Of a DNA stretch of 64,000 bases, positions 17,302-28,919 are shown piece by piece (position 1 is the first letter of the stretch; each line of letters begins with the position of its first letter). The position numbers and the translations under genes are program-made. The notes beneath the pieces were generated by a model. The model saw only the letters and a list, made by a program, of their open reading frames with translations, was not told the origin of the DNA and searched no databases. Source of the stretch: Ceratopteris richardii (taxonomy: Eukaryota; Streptophyta; Polypodiopsida; Polypodiales; Pteridaceae); the NCBI GenBank assembly GCA_020310875.1, contig CM035423.1, positions 137,449,520 to 137,513,519 of the forward strand, written 5' to 3'.

Positions 17302-17820
17302 GAGGGGGAGAGTGTTGCAAAAGAAAGAGGAAAAGAAAAGCAAGCCCCAAAAATTTTCAAATCTAGACATAATTTTTCTTCTTACAATTTTCAAGTTATC
17401 CTATCAAGAGCCATGTAAATGCTCTAGAGGAGTCCTCTAGATGCAAGAACCCTAACCATTGTAACATTAGTTCTTAACAATAGTAGGAATTTAGTGTTTT
17501 GTTAATAAAAGTGTAGGTCCCTTGTGTGATAGGACCATTTTTAGGGCATATGTATATAAGTCACTTTATGACTCTTTGAAAAGAATTTTTCCATTGTAAG
17601 TAATCAAGCTAAAATTTCGAATTTGCTCCTTCTCTGCTGAGTATGTTCTTCTCTAAGAGCTTGTATGTGTGTTTGATGCTTGAAATGTGTGTTTAGGAGT
17701 ATTGTCTACCCCATCCTCTCTTGTTTTAGCCACTCTAGTGCATGCGTGAGGCTTGATGAGTTGTGGAGTGAGGGTTGATGTTTTTTGCCACTCATTATTT
17801 TTCTTATAAAATAAAGGATG
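17302..17820 (+). repeat. Possible LTR remnant with polypurine tract and TATA box
   Basis: GAGGGGGAGAG at 17302-17312 is followed by TGTTGCAAAAG, like a polypurine tract and LTR start. TATATAAG at 17553-17560 suits an LTR promoter. The right end is not clear and no partner LTR was seen. Confidence 0.4.
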
Positions 17821-18631
17821 TTTGTCACATTAGGTTGAAATGACAGCCATTAGATGCATCTTTTCAAGAGCTTCAAAATGAACCTACTATTAACCATAGT
17901 CAGATCTTACAGTTGAGAGAAAATCTCTAATTTGTGCTTACTGCTGCAACAAGTATTGTGACCTGCATTTTTAGAGGGACAAGTGACTTGAATGGTAGAT
18001 GAACCTATGATTCATGCATTGTTAGCACTTTCATTTCTTTTTTCATCATGTGTGCACATGTCCATACACTTGATATGTCCAATTTCACGGATTGATAATT
18101 AAACATGTATTAATCCACCACTATATGCACATGTGGGCTATTGAGGTATAGTCTCAATTAGAATAAGTCCCTAAGGTTCTACGACTTAGGTACACATGAT
18201 TTTGGTGCAATTGTCAAGGAACTAGTCCAATCAAGGTGCCTACATGATGGTAATGGCTGAGAAGTGAACGTATCATGCGAGGAGAGGCAATTTTAGTCAA
18301 TGGCAAGTCTCTAAAAACTTTTGCAGTTATTACTTCACACTCTAGTGGTGTGTGTAATGAGTTTGTAGGGTAAGGTGTGAGGGAGTGAGAGAGAGTAGGG
18401 ATTAGAAATAGAAGGAAGAGGTAGGTATCATGCAAGAAACTCATCACAAGAAAACCCCAAAAAAAATTGAATTATATTCATTTTTGGCCTTGGTCACCCC
18501 AAGGACCTACAACACCAAAGCATTTTAGTGTCCTAGTCACTTGTAATAGTTGTAAGCACATGATTCGACTAGCAACCAATATCGTTGAGCAAATATCGTG
18601 GAGAACTGAGCACATAGAGTTACCACTAGAA
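17821..18631. other. Unassigned DNA
   Basis: AT-rich, no frame worth calling, no recognised repeat. Short frames here have no familiar motifs. It abuts the LTR remnant of element B. Confidence 0.5.
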
Positions 18632-18763
18632 TGTACAAAGATAAGTAGCTCATCAGGGCAATAGGCGTATATACAAGCCGAGGGAAACAAACCTCCTAAA
18701 GAGGGAAAAAAGTGCCCCAGCAGTCCTAGAGTGTTCACATACCACTACCTAAATATATCAACA
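18632..18763 (-). repeat. 3' LTR remnant of element B
   Basis: On the minus strand it begins TGTTGATATATTTAGGTAGTG, like the LTRs of C (35204-35433) and D (36306-36535), and shares their central part (CTTTAGGAGG, GTATATACGCC). The similarity fades near 18632. Confidence 0.75.
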
Positions 18764-21700
18764 AATCCCCCCTGGGAGTGATGTGATGAACAAGTAGCTG
18801 GCACTCATGTATAAGGAAGTGCCAAGCTATGTGGAAATCACTCCACAAAAGGAAGTAAGCCCAAAGCTTTGCAGAAAGCTTCAAACTTCTCCCTAGGCAG
18901 AGCCTTCATGAAAAGGTCTGCAATGTTCTCCTGTGTGGGCACATATGCCAAGTTGATCTCCCCAGCAGAGAACCTCTCCCTAGCATAATGATAATGCACC
19001 TCAATGTGCTTAGTGCGAGCATGGAACATAGGGTTCCTCGCAGTTGCCAATGCACTCTGATTGTCAATGAAGATGGTGGTGATAGAAGATTGACCAACAC
19101 CCAAATCATCCATAAGGCATCTGAGCCACACACACGCAATAGTCGCTTTGAAAGTTGCCCTATACTCAGCCTCACAACTGGAAGTGGCCTCAGTAGGCTG
19201 CTTCTTGCTCAACCAAGATATACATGAGCTACCAAGCATGAAGCAAAAGCCACTAATGGACACACGAGTTTCATAGCAACCAGCCTAGTCCAAGTCAAAA
19301 AAAGCATACAAATCTAGCTGTACTGATCCCCCCTTGGGATAAAACAACCCAAGTAGTTGAGTACCACTCAAGTAGCAAAAGATGCGCTTAACCGCTTGCC
19401 AATGGTTGACACCTAGGCAATGCATAGACCTCCTCATCTGTGAGAGAGCAAACTGAATATCTGGTCAAGTAATGCATAAGTAAATCAAGCATGCAATAGC
19501 CTGTTGATAGAGAACAACATCAAATGCATCTCCAACATCATGAAGACTCAATCATAAACCTGTCTCCATAGGAGTGGCAATAGGCTTAGAGTCTTCAAGG
19601 CCAAAACGCTACAATAATGTGTCAGTATATTTAGTTTCACACAAAGCTATTCCACCATCAACTTGCATAAACTGAATGCCCAAATAGTGATGTGAATGCC
19701 CTAAATAGACATCTCAAATGAGGCATGCAAATCAGCCTTAAAATTAGCAATATGCTTCTCAATAGGACTAGTGAGCAGCATGTCGTCAACATAGACAACA
19801 ATGATCAGAAGCACATCATTAGCATGCTTAACATATAAGGTGCTTTCAGTTGGACTATTCTCTTTAACCTGGACACCTCATTTTCATGCCCTATTAATGT
19901 ACACTTCTTCATGTAATTTATCATTCAGAAATGCAGTATTAATGTCCAACTGATGTACATTCCAACCATGATGGGTTGCAAGTGCAGAGATGCTCTGAAC
20001 AGTAGTCATATGGCATGTAGGTGCAAAGGTCTCATCAAAATCAATGCCTCTTTCCTGTGCATAACCCTTTGCAACAAGCCTAGCCTTATACCTATCAACT
20101 ATTCCATCAGGCTTACACTTTATCTTGTAAACCCACTTAGCGCAAATGGATTTCTTTCCAGGAGGCAAGTCACATAAGGACCAAGTATCGTTCTTCATTA
20201 TAGCATCATATTCAGATTGCATAGTAGCCATCCAATTTTCTGAATTTTGTGCATCGTCAAATGAAATAGCGTCATTCTCATCACAGAGACTAGATGCAGC
20301 CATAGCATAGCTATCTGATGCAAAAGAGGCACTATGAGAGCTTGATCGAGTACGATATGACAGAGGTGCATCTAATTTGTTGTCACGTAAAGTTTGCACC
20401 AGCCATTTTGGCATAGTTTTTGTCTCCTAAATATCAGCTCTCTCATCAACAAGTGCAAAATCTGCATCAGAAATAGGATGATCTGCATCATCACATGAAA
20501 CCTACAAAGGCTGAGAAGTTGACTCATTAGGACCAACACTAGACTCTCCACGTGTAAAAAGAGGCAGCAAAGTATCATACATGTCTTTGGAGCTAATAGA
20601 TGTCTCCTTAGTACATGAAAGCAATGGCTGAATAACATCTTCCACAAAAACAACATCATGGCTAACTAGAATGTGTTTAGTCTGTGGATGATACAGACGA
20701 TAGCCTTTACTTTCAGAACTGTACCCAAAAAAAATACATTTTACTGCTTTATCATCCAATTTTCTACGATGTTGTTCAGACACTAATGCATATGTCAAAC
20801 AACCAAAAACATGTAGATGAGCAACACATGGCTTTCGATCATGCCAAGCCTCATATGGAGTGATAGACTGTAGTGCTTTAGTGGTCCACCTATTAAGTAC
20901 ATATGTTGCACACATGACAACCTCAAGCCAGAAACTATGTGGTAAAGCCTCACTCTTAACCATACACCTCGCCATCTCCATGAGTGATGTGTTCTTTTGT
21001 TCAGCAACTTTATTTTGTTGAGGTGTATACGACACTATACCTTGGTGTTTTATCCCACATTCAGCCAAAATGCATTAAAATCAGAAGACATATATTCCCC
21101 CCCTCGATTAGAATGGAGGGTGCCCATTTTACATGCTGACAGATTTTCAGCCAAAAACCAAAAACTATTTCAATCATATGAACACTTCAGACTTTGCCTT
21201 CAATGGATATACCCATGCATGCTTGGAAAAATCATCAATGAAAGTGACGAAGTAAAGATAATTTCCAAAAGAAGGTGTGTGCATAGACCTTAGACATCAC
21301 TATGTACAAGCTGCAATTTCTGAATAGGCCGAACTGAACCATCTTTTGGAAAGGAAGAATGCTGCATTTCACCCAAAATACAGCCTTCACAAACATGTTT
21401 TCCGGGTGCCTCAAGTTTGGGCAAAGAGGACACCATTTCAGATTTCTGCAGGCATAGCAAACTAGCAAAATTCAAATGACCAAAGTGTGCATGCCAAAGC
21501 TTTGCATCTGACATAGCTTGAGAATCATGTACTGCACATGCCAAATCATTTACACATCTTTCATATTCTATGAGCTTATACAGCCCACGCCATAAAATGC
21601 CAGAAGCAATAATCACATTGCCATTTGACGGATCATGAACTGTACATCTATCATCAACAAATTTCACAACCAGGCCAATATTGGCTAATGCAGAAACTGA

Positions 21701-22680
21701 TAACAAATTTTTCTTGATCCCTAGCACAAACAAAGCATCTGACAAAGTGAAAGAACTACCATTAACAATAGTCAAAATGATCTTACCAACTCCCATAACA
21801 GGATAAGAGGAGTTGTTGGTGCATGTAACAATATTTCCTGTAGGGGCAGGCTCGAGTGAAGACAAGAACCTCCGCTGCGAGGTAATATGTTTGGTCGCCC
21901 CACTATCAAAGTACAAAACATCTTAGTCTACTGTAGACATGCACTGCTCATGAGAAGATGGGTCAAAACTGCAAACAGTAGTAAACGCCCATTCTTCTTC
22001 CTGCACAAGATTAGCAGACTCTGTTTTTGGTGTAGAGGCTTCTGCAACAACCATTCTAGCCTCTTTCTTCTTTGCCTCTTTAGCAGCCAATTTTGCACAG
22101 TTCTTTATGATATGATCATTTCCTTTACAGTACTTGCAAAACAATTTCTGCTTTTCTGATTTCTTTTCATCTTTGTCTTCCTTCTTCGATTGAGCAGAAT
22201 TAGCAGATTTCTGCTTACTAGCTAAAGAGCTCCATTTTCCTTTGCCCTTCTCACTAGCTAGGAAATCTTGATCTACAACACGCATAATGGACCTATTCTG
22301 TCTGGACTGATCCTCCTACAATAGAATAAAGACTAACTCCTCAAATGACAAGGCATTTGGATTGCCTTTCATCATCAACCAAAGAGTAGAAGCAAAACTC
22401 TGATATGAATCAGGAAGACCATTCAGAACAGTCTCCACAAGTGAGCTATCTGGTATAACCTCATCAGCAGAAATCAAGTGTTCCTTCAAGTCTTTGATCT
22501 TTGTTAGAAAATTGTCCATAGAATCACCTTCATTCATGTGCTCACTCTCCAATTGTTTTCGGAGGTAAGCAACACGAGCCTCATTCCTAGCTTGGTACAA
22601 TGTAGTAAGTGTATCCCAAGCATCCTTAGTTTGTTGGAAAACAAAGTTCAATATCCTATTCGTCAAACATTGTTCCATGG
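18632..22680 (-). mobile_element. Element B: broken Ty1/copia element (family B/C/D)
   Basis: Read on the minus strand from right to left: gag part (about 22680-22320), a CKYCKGNDHIIKNC zinc knuckle (~22110-22150), protease and GAG-pre-integrase region (~21920-21290), integrase (~21070-20500), RT (~20420-19270, with KARLVAKGYAQERGIDFDETFAP), RNase H (~19260-18840, SCEAEYRA, KHIEVHYHYARE, ADLFMKAL), then a polypurine tract (about 18764-18780) and an LTR remnant. The order INT before RT defines copia. It is broken, with several breaks. No 5' LTR is present next to its gag end. Confidence 0.85.
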
Positions 22681-23482
22681 TTCATTATGCTTAGAACATA
22701 ACAGCATGTGTAGAAATTTTTTATACTCCTTGTACAAGCAATAAGTGCTGGCAACGTGGATAGTGTAGCACTCTCTCAAGTAATCCACCTGGGTTTGAAT
22801 CTGTCTGACGGCAGTACAAAGATGTTTAGGCAAAGTTTGTTTTTTTTCAATATGCTTTTCATAACGGCGTGATAGCAACGATGAAAGAACGCAACGCATG
22901 TTTTTTGTAGCGATCATAGATCCTAGCTTGCTTTATTAAAGAGTTTTTTGAGTGCTTTTCAAGGGACAAACTATTATATAAGAAGTGCTTGGGGTCACTT
23001 GTAATTTATCCTTGCACCAATTCAACACCAAGCTTTGGAGCTTTGGTACCTCAATAGAGGTGGTGTTTCTTTAGCACATGGGGCAGCCATGTTGCTATCT
23101 TGGAGCATGTTGAGGAGTGGCTATGGAGTTCTTCTTGGAGGAGAAGAGTGTGCTCACACTCTTGCTTATGGAGAGGATTTACCCCGGAGCAGCTTGGTGG
23201 TGTGGATCAGCCATCCACATAATGTATTTGAAGATTGTCTTCTACATAAAGATTTCGGGTTACTTCAAAGACATTGGATGGTGGTTAACATAAGATTTGC
23301 ATCTTATGTTAAGAATTCAGGTACATATTCTCTTTATGCACACAGACACTACTTGGAGTTTATGGAGGCAGTGACATCCATATCATGAGGAGTCCTATTC
23401 AGCATAGGTACAAGAGAATCAGTACGTGTATGTTTTATTCATATTTGATGAGGTGTTCGAGAAGGTATGGTCATATGAGTAT
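22681..23482 (+). other. Unassigned DNA with TATA-like site; left flank of element G
   Basis: ATTATATAAG at 22973-22982 looks like a promoter. A 117-codon plus frame follows (about 23035-23388) with no recognised motif. Together with 29962-30505 it may be one LTR split by element G (see findings). The last five bases, AGTAT, are G's target duplication. Confidence 0.4.
23478..23482. repeat. Target-site duplication of element G, left copy (AGTAT)
   Basis: AGTAT immediately before the left LTR equals 29962-29966 after the right LTR. Confidence 0.9.
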
Positions 23483-24524
23483 TGATGGAGAGTGTTAATC
23501 TCCAAAAGAACAAGTTGACCTTGAATTTAGACCACCTCTATATCAAGATCAAGTTTAGACTCCACCAAATTTAGAGAACATTCACCAAATTATCAGAAAA
23601 TTGATTACTTTGAAAAATCCAACTTCTCAGAAAAGTCTGCTACAGATTAATCACTCATTGAGTAATCAATCCTATAAAGTTTTTGATAAAACTTTGCACA
23701 ACACTTTGCCTTGAGATTGCGCAACCTTTCCAAGTTAAATTTCTCAAAATGATTGAGTACACACTGAGAAATGTGTGAAACACTTTACCTATGTCTGAAA
23801 CAGCTTCTCTATAATGACGACTTTGACACCTGCAACTTCTTAGCTACAGTTCTCACAATGTCAAACCCGTTTGATCAAGATCTTTTAGCCATAGATGGCT
23901 TACCTTCCGACTTAGATTTTAAGCCCTTACTTGTGTAAAACTTTACACCACACACTGAGTAATGTTCATTTCTCTGAACATGAAATCTGCGCCAGTTTTG
24001 TCGACTCTCAGAACATCATTACATATGAATGTTCCTAAACTGAATTCTCTCAACCTGATTACAATTAGGCTCTCAAATTCTAGCCATAGATAGATTAACT
24101 ATGGAGTTAGATACGTGCAGAAGGATTTCTCAAAAGATTAAACACAGAAGGAGCAGACAGCAAAATATCGGGCGCAAGATTTCCTTGATTTCTCAGAAAT
24201 TACAATTGAGTGAAGTTGATGAATTCAACTCACTTTTCATGTGTCTCATGACACTCTCTACTTCTCATTTTCTCTCTTTCTATTCTCTATCTCATTCTAT
24301 TCTACTTGCCCCGACTTTTTCCAAACATTTATATGCAAAATATATACAAGCATATGACTAATCAAAAAGTATGAGTCAGCTATATCTGAAGTAATGTACA
24401 TATGTGTACATGGTTTTGGATTTCTGAATATGTCCTTCCTTCAACCTTCTGAGTTTGTTCTCTTCTTGATTCCTTGACTTCACTTCTTCATAATCCTTCA
24501 ATTGATGATTGACATGCACCAACA
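23483..24524 (-). repeat. 3' LTR of element G (1042 bp)
   Basis: On the plus strand runs TGATGGAGAG...CACCAACA. Same length as 28920-29961, about 99% identical. Short plus-strand frames inside it occur in both LTRs and are not genes. Confidence 0.95.
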
Positions 24525-24537
24525 GCTCCCCCTCAAT
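24525..24537 (-). other. Polypurine tract of element G
   Basis: On the minus strand ATTGAGGGGGAGC directly before the LTR start TGTTGGTGCATG. Confidence 0.85.
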
Positions 24538-24539
24538 CA

Positions 24540-27299
24540 TTAATTGAGGGTCTTCTCTATCTTCTTAATTCCTGCCATATCCTTGAATCTTTGTAGCTTT
24601 GGTCCATCTAAACTTTTTGTCATCATATCTGCAAGTTGATCTTTTGTAGGTGTATGCATAACCTCAATTTCTTTATCAATGACCTTCTCTCTCAGAAAAT
24701 GATATTGTATTTCAATATGCTTAGTTCTAGCATGAAACACAGGATTAGCTGCCAAGTATAGAGAACTCATATTGTCTCCACAAACAATAGGAGTACTTTG
24801 AATCACATCAAAAACCTTCATAAGTGTTTTTAGCCATATTACCTCCTTTACAGCTTCCACCATACCTTTATATTCTGCTTCTGTAGATGACAAAGCAACT
24901 GTATGTTGCTTCTTAGAACACCATGAAATCAATTTGTCTCCTACATAGCACAAATATCCATGTGTTGATCTTCTATCATCCACATTACCTGCCCAATCTG
25001 CATCACTATAAATTTTCACTCTTGTATCAGAAGTAAATCCATAGTACAACCCTTCTCTAAGTGTACCCTTGATGTACCTAAGTACTCTTTGTCCTGCAAT
25101 CCAATGTTCCTTTCTAGGACAATGCATAAATTGTGAAAGCACACCAACTGCATATGACAAATCAGGCCTTGTTAATGTAGCATAAATCAAGCTACCAACC
25201 AAACTTTGATAGAGCCTCATGTCTTTGAATTCTTCTCCTCCAAATCTAGACAATTTATGGTTCACTTCCAAAGGTGTAGGTGCAACCCTGCAATCTTCCA
25301 TTTTAAATTTGGTTAGCAAATTTTTAAGATACCTTTCTTGGGTCACATATACTCCATGTTGAGTATAAGATATCTCCATTCCCAAGAAGAATGATAAGTT
25401 CCCCAAATCACTGATTTTGAACTCTTTCTCCATCTGCTTCTTAATCATTTGTATTCCTTTATCATCTATTCCTGTAAGTATTATGTCATCAACATAAATA
25501 CAAACATAAATGAATCCATCTTCACTTGCTTTGACTAGCAAGCTACTATCTGCCTTTGATGCTTGAAATCCAAGATCATTCAAGAACTTTACAAGCCTAT
25601 AATTCCATGCCCTTGGGGCCTGCTTTAATCCATACAAAGCTCTCTTGAGCTTACACACATAATTTGGATTCACTTGATCTTTGAATCCATCTGGTTGCTC
25701 CATGTAAACTTCATCTGAAATGTAACCATTCAAAAAAGCATTTTTAACATCTAATTGAGATAACTTCCAACCTTTGCAAGCAGCAATTGCTATGAGGGTT
25801 CTGATTGTTGTCATCTTTGCCACAGGACTATAAGTCTCATCATAGTCCACTCCATATGTCTGTGCATACCCTTTCACAACAAGTCTAGCTTTGTACCTAG
25901 ACACACTTCCATCTGCAAATCTTTTTGTTTTGTAAACCCACTTACATCCAATAATTTTCTGGCTATTAGGTTTAGGAACCAGATCCCAAGTCTGATTCTC
26001 TATCAATGCATCATACTCCTCTTGCATAGCTTCTTCCCAATTTCTCTTGCCTTTGGCTTCATCATATGTAGATGGATCTTCATCTGCTTTCATCAAATAA
26101 GCATAATCTTTAGTAGTCAAGAATGAGGTGTCATAGCTATACCTTGTAGGTTGCCATTTGTGCCTAGATGACCTCCTAACTTCTGCACTTCTTGAAGTCT
26201 CTGGTTCATCACAATCTAGATCAAACCTTGGCCTCTCTTCAACTTCAACCTGTACTTCATTAATCTCATTTTCATCAAGTAATTGAATCTTTGCTTTACC
26301 TTTCCTTTGATCCACTACTTCTTCAACATCTGCATGTACATTATATTTACGTGCATACCAAGTACCTTGCTCATCAAATGTAACATCCTTGGATACAAGG
26401 AATTGCTTTGTGGACGGACTCCACAACCTGTATCCTATTTGTTTATCATCATAACCAATGAATACATACTTTTCTGCCTTAGGCTCCAACTTATGCCTCA
26501 ATTGAGATGGCACATATGCATATGCCAAGCATCCAAATATTCTGCAATGATCCAAGGTAGGTTTCTTACCCCACCAAGCTTCATATGGTGTCATACCTTG
26601 CAAATCTTTACAAGGCAATCTATTGACCAAATATGTAGCTATATTTACAGCCTCTGCCCACAAATAATTTGGGCAATTCTTCTCTTTCATCATGGACCTT
26701 GCAAACTCAACAAGAGTCCTATTTCTTCTTTCTGCTACCCCATTTTGTTGAGGAGAGTACCTGCAAGTAACTTCTCTCTTTATACCTGCATTCCACAAGT
26801 AACCATTGAATTCATTTGAAAAATACTCTCCCCCTCCATCTGACCTTAGTCTCTTCAATTTTTGACCTGTAATCCTTTCTGCATATGCATGATAGTGTTT
26901 AAATGTATTAAACACTTCTGATTTTTCTTTAATCACATAAATTGTGATCCATCTGGTAGCATCATCAACATATATGACATAATATCTTGAACCATTTATA
27001 CTAAAGTCCTTTGAAGGACCCCACACATCTGTATGCACTAACTCAAGTCTTTCTGAATACATAAACCCATGCTTGGAAAAGGATTGCTTATGAGCCTTAC
27101 CTAACTGACATGCCTCACATCTGTATGTCATGTGTTGACCTGCAATGTTAGGCAATCCAAGCACTGAATCATTATTAATCATGTCTTTGATACCTCTTTC
27201 ATTGAAGTGTCCAAGTCTTTTGTGCCAAAGATCCAATTCTGACACCTTCTGCTCTCCATATGTGAACATAGCATGTCCAACATTTCCTTGTACCTTCAA
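24540..27299 (-). CDS. Element G Pol region: integrase, reverse transcriptase, RNase H
   Basis: 919 codons on the minus strand. GAG-pre-integrase zinc segment (LWHKRLGHFNERG...CEACQLGK, ~20-70), integrase core (HTDVWGP, RSDGGGEY, VAERRNRT), a DUF-like linker, RT (~430-680: KARLVVKGYAQTYGVDYDETYSPVA, LDVKNAFLNG, CIYVDDIILTG) and RNase H (~760-910: YSDADWAGNVDDRRST, SSTEAEYKG, ADMMTKSL). All expected copia landmarks are present. The protein would make and integrate the cDNA in virus-like particles. Confidence 0.92.
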   Translation of the reverse strand: MKVQGNVGHAMFTYGEQKVSELDLWHKRLGHFNERGIKDMINNDSVLGLPNIAGQHMTYRCEACQLGKAHKQSFSKHGFMYSERLELVHTDVWGPSKDFSINGSRYYVIYVDDATRWITIYVIKEKSEVFNTFKHYHAYAERITGQKLKRLRSDGGGEYFSNEFNGYLWNAGIKREVTCRYSPQQNGVAERRNRTLVEFARSMMKEKNCPNYLWAEAVNIATYLVNRLPCKDLQGMTPYEAWWGKKPTLDHCRIFGCLAYAYVPSQLRHKLEPKAEKYVFIGYDDKQIGYRLWSPSTKQFLVSKDVTFDEQGTWYARKYNVHADVEEVVDQRKGKAKIQLLDENEINEVQVEVEERPRFDLDCDEPETSRSAEVRRSSRHKWQPTRYSYDTSFLTTKDYAYLMKADEDPSTYDEAKGKRNWEEAMQEEYDALIENQTWDLVPKPNSQKIIGCKWVYKTKRFADGSVSRYKARLVVKGYAQTYGVDYDETYSPVAKMTTIRTLIAIAACKGWKLSQLDVKNAFLNGYISDEVYMEQPDGFKDQVNPNYVCKLKRALYGLKQAPRAWNYRLVKFLNDLGFQASKADSSLLVKASEDGFIYVCIYVDDIILTGIDDKGIQMIKKQMEKEFKISDLGNLSFFLGMEISYTQHGVYVTQERYLKNLLTKFKMEDCRVAPTPLEVNHKLSRFGGEEFKDMRLYQSLVGSLIYATLTRPDLSYAVGVLSQFMHCPRKEHWIAGQRVLRYIKGTLREGLYYGFTSDTRVKIYSDADWAGNVDDRRSTHGYLCYVGDKLISWCSKKQHTVALSSTEAEYKGMVEAVKEVIWLKTLMKVFDVIQSTPIVCGDNMSSLYLAANPVFHARTKHIEIQYHFLREKVIDKEIEVMHTPTKDQLADMMTKSLDGPKLQRFKDMAGIKKIEKTLN

Positions 27300-27359
27300 T
27301 GTGAAGAGCCTTCCTTCTTTCTTTCCTGTAACAACCTGTTTATACCCTTGACTAGGGTC

Positions 27360-28670
27360 TTAAACATAGACTCCATCATTGGTGAATCTTACCTCATATC
27401 CTTTTTCCACAATTTGACCTACACTGATCAAATTCTTTGGAATTGTGGGAACATAAAGTACCTTACTCAGAAGAGTGCTCCCATCTTTAGCCTTGACTGA
27501 ACCAATTGACTTTACCTTATGCTTTGTATTATCACCTGTCTGAACTGTATGATTAATTGCATTATGATCTAGGTCAGTCATCAAAGCAATGTTTCCACTT
27601 AAATGATTACTACATCCTGAATCAATGTAAAACACTCTCATGTCCTCATGTGAAGTTTCATATGTTGCATTCATAATGAGAGTCGAATCCTCCTTCTGAT
27701 CTAATGCATAATTATAGTAGGTGTTATTATAGGATTGATTTTGGAAGCTTCTTCCTCCACCTCTTCCAAAAGAATTCCTACCACCTCTACCTCTGAAATT
27801 TCCTCTCTGAAATCTACCACCTCTTGCTCTTTGATTAAAGTTCTGATAATTACTATTATTCTGATTATTGTGCCAACAATCATGAGATAGATGATTGGTC
27901 TTACCACATATCCAACAAGCTCTTGCATTATCTTTGTTGTGTCTGCCTCTTCCTCTACTTCTGCCATTTCCTTTTCCTCTTATGAAATTTGCTTGGTTTG
28001 AAGTACCTTCTTCTTCACCTGATTGTTGCTTCCCTTTGTTGGCTTTCTTCTTGTCTTTAGAGTACATTGCATGACCTGCACTCTTATCAACATCTCCTTT
28101 GACATCATTCTCAAAAGTTAGCATATGACCTAACAGTTGATTCAAATCAGGAGTGAAGTGATCTAATGAAAGTTCTGTAGACAAAATAAAAGGCTTCCAC
28201 TTCTCATCTCCTCTTAGCCTTGTGAGAATTTGTCTTACCAATTTATCTTCTTCAATATCTTCATCCACTGCACATAGAGAATCTGCAATGTCCTTCATCT
28301 TTGTCACATAATCAGAGATTGATTGTGAGGCCTTCTTCTTGAAGGTAGTAAATTCTACCCATAGTGAAGCCTTCCTTGATTTGGTTGTGTTTTGGAAATG
28401 CTCCTCCAAAGCATTCCAAATGTCACATGCACTTTCAAGTCCTCTAATGTGAGGAAGCAAATAGTCATTGACTGCCATGTAGATTATGCTGCTTGCTTGA
28501 GCATCCTTCTTCATCCAATTCTTCAAGTCTGCAAGCTCCTCTCTAGTTGGAACACTAGAGTCTCTAAATTCTGGATTTTCTTCATCTCCTGTGATGTATC
28601 CCATCAGGTCTTTGCTCATAAGATGAGCTTCCATCCTCATTGACCATGCAGGATAGTTTTCCCTATCCAA
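27360..28670 (-). CDS. Element G Gag and protease region
   Basis: 436 codons. Begins MDRENYPAWSMRMEAHL, the usual copia gag start around a membrane-free, helical UBN2-type domain (WNALEEHFQNTTKSRKASLW, VTKMKDIADSL). A Gly/Arg-rich run flanks the zinc knuckle CWICGKTNHLSHDC (~residue 250). FYIDSGCSNHLSG is the protease active site, and LYVPTIPKNLISVGQ is the familiar block after it. Confidence 0.9.
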   Translation of the reverse strand: MDRENYPAWSMRMEAHLMSKDLMGYITGDEENPEFRDSSVPTREELADLKNWMKKDAQASSIIYMAVNDYLLPHIRGLESACDIWNALEEHFQNTTKSRKASLWVEFTTFKKKASQSISDYVTKMKDIADSLCAVDEDIEEDKLVRQILTRLRGDEKWKPFILSTELSLDHFTPDLNQLLGHMLTFENDVKGDVDKSAGHAMYSKDKKKANKGKQQSGEEEGTSNQANFIRGKGNGRSRGRGRHNKDNARACWICGKTNHLSHDCWHNNQNNSNYQNFNQRARGGRFQRGNFRGRGGRNSFGRGGGRSFQNQSYNNTYYNYALDQKEDSTLIMNATYETSHEDMRVFYIDSGCSNHLSGNIALMTDLDHNAINHTVQTGDNTKHKVKSIGSVKAKDGSTLLSKVLYVPTIPKNLISVGQIVEKGYEVRFTNDGVYV

Positions 28671-28906
28671 TTTCTCTATCTATAGAGAATCTCCCATCTT
28701 GTGTCCACCTGTGTATTGAAATCTTCAAGCTTTATGAATAATATATTTACCTTTGCTTTGAATTAGAGTCCTTTTGTCTTTCTTGATGTCGTATGATCTC
28801 CTCCTCAAGCCTTGCCTTCAAACTTTCACCTTTTAGTTCTTCAATTGTTGAATTTCTTGAATCTGCAACAGTCGGGATCCTCCTTTCCTTAATTTTGATG
28901 TTTCCT

Positions 28907-28918
28907 GCTCTGATACCA
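28907..28918 (-). other. Primer-binding site of element G (initiator tRNA-Met)
   Basis: On the minus strand TGGTATCAGAGC, one base after the LTR end. Confidence 0.9.
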
Positions 28919-28919
28919 C

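Noticed and set aside
17821-18631. Host gene or RNA gene
   Set aside because: No frame, splice pattern or RNA fold could be supported by eye.
23035-23388. 117-codon plus frame as a host gene
   Set aside because: No recognised motif, no homologous copy in the window, and it lies in likely LTR-like DNA.
24101-24361. 86-codon plus frame, repeated at 29538-29798
   Set aside because: It lies within both LTRs of G, antisense to the element; duplication comes from the LTR pair.
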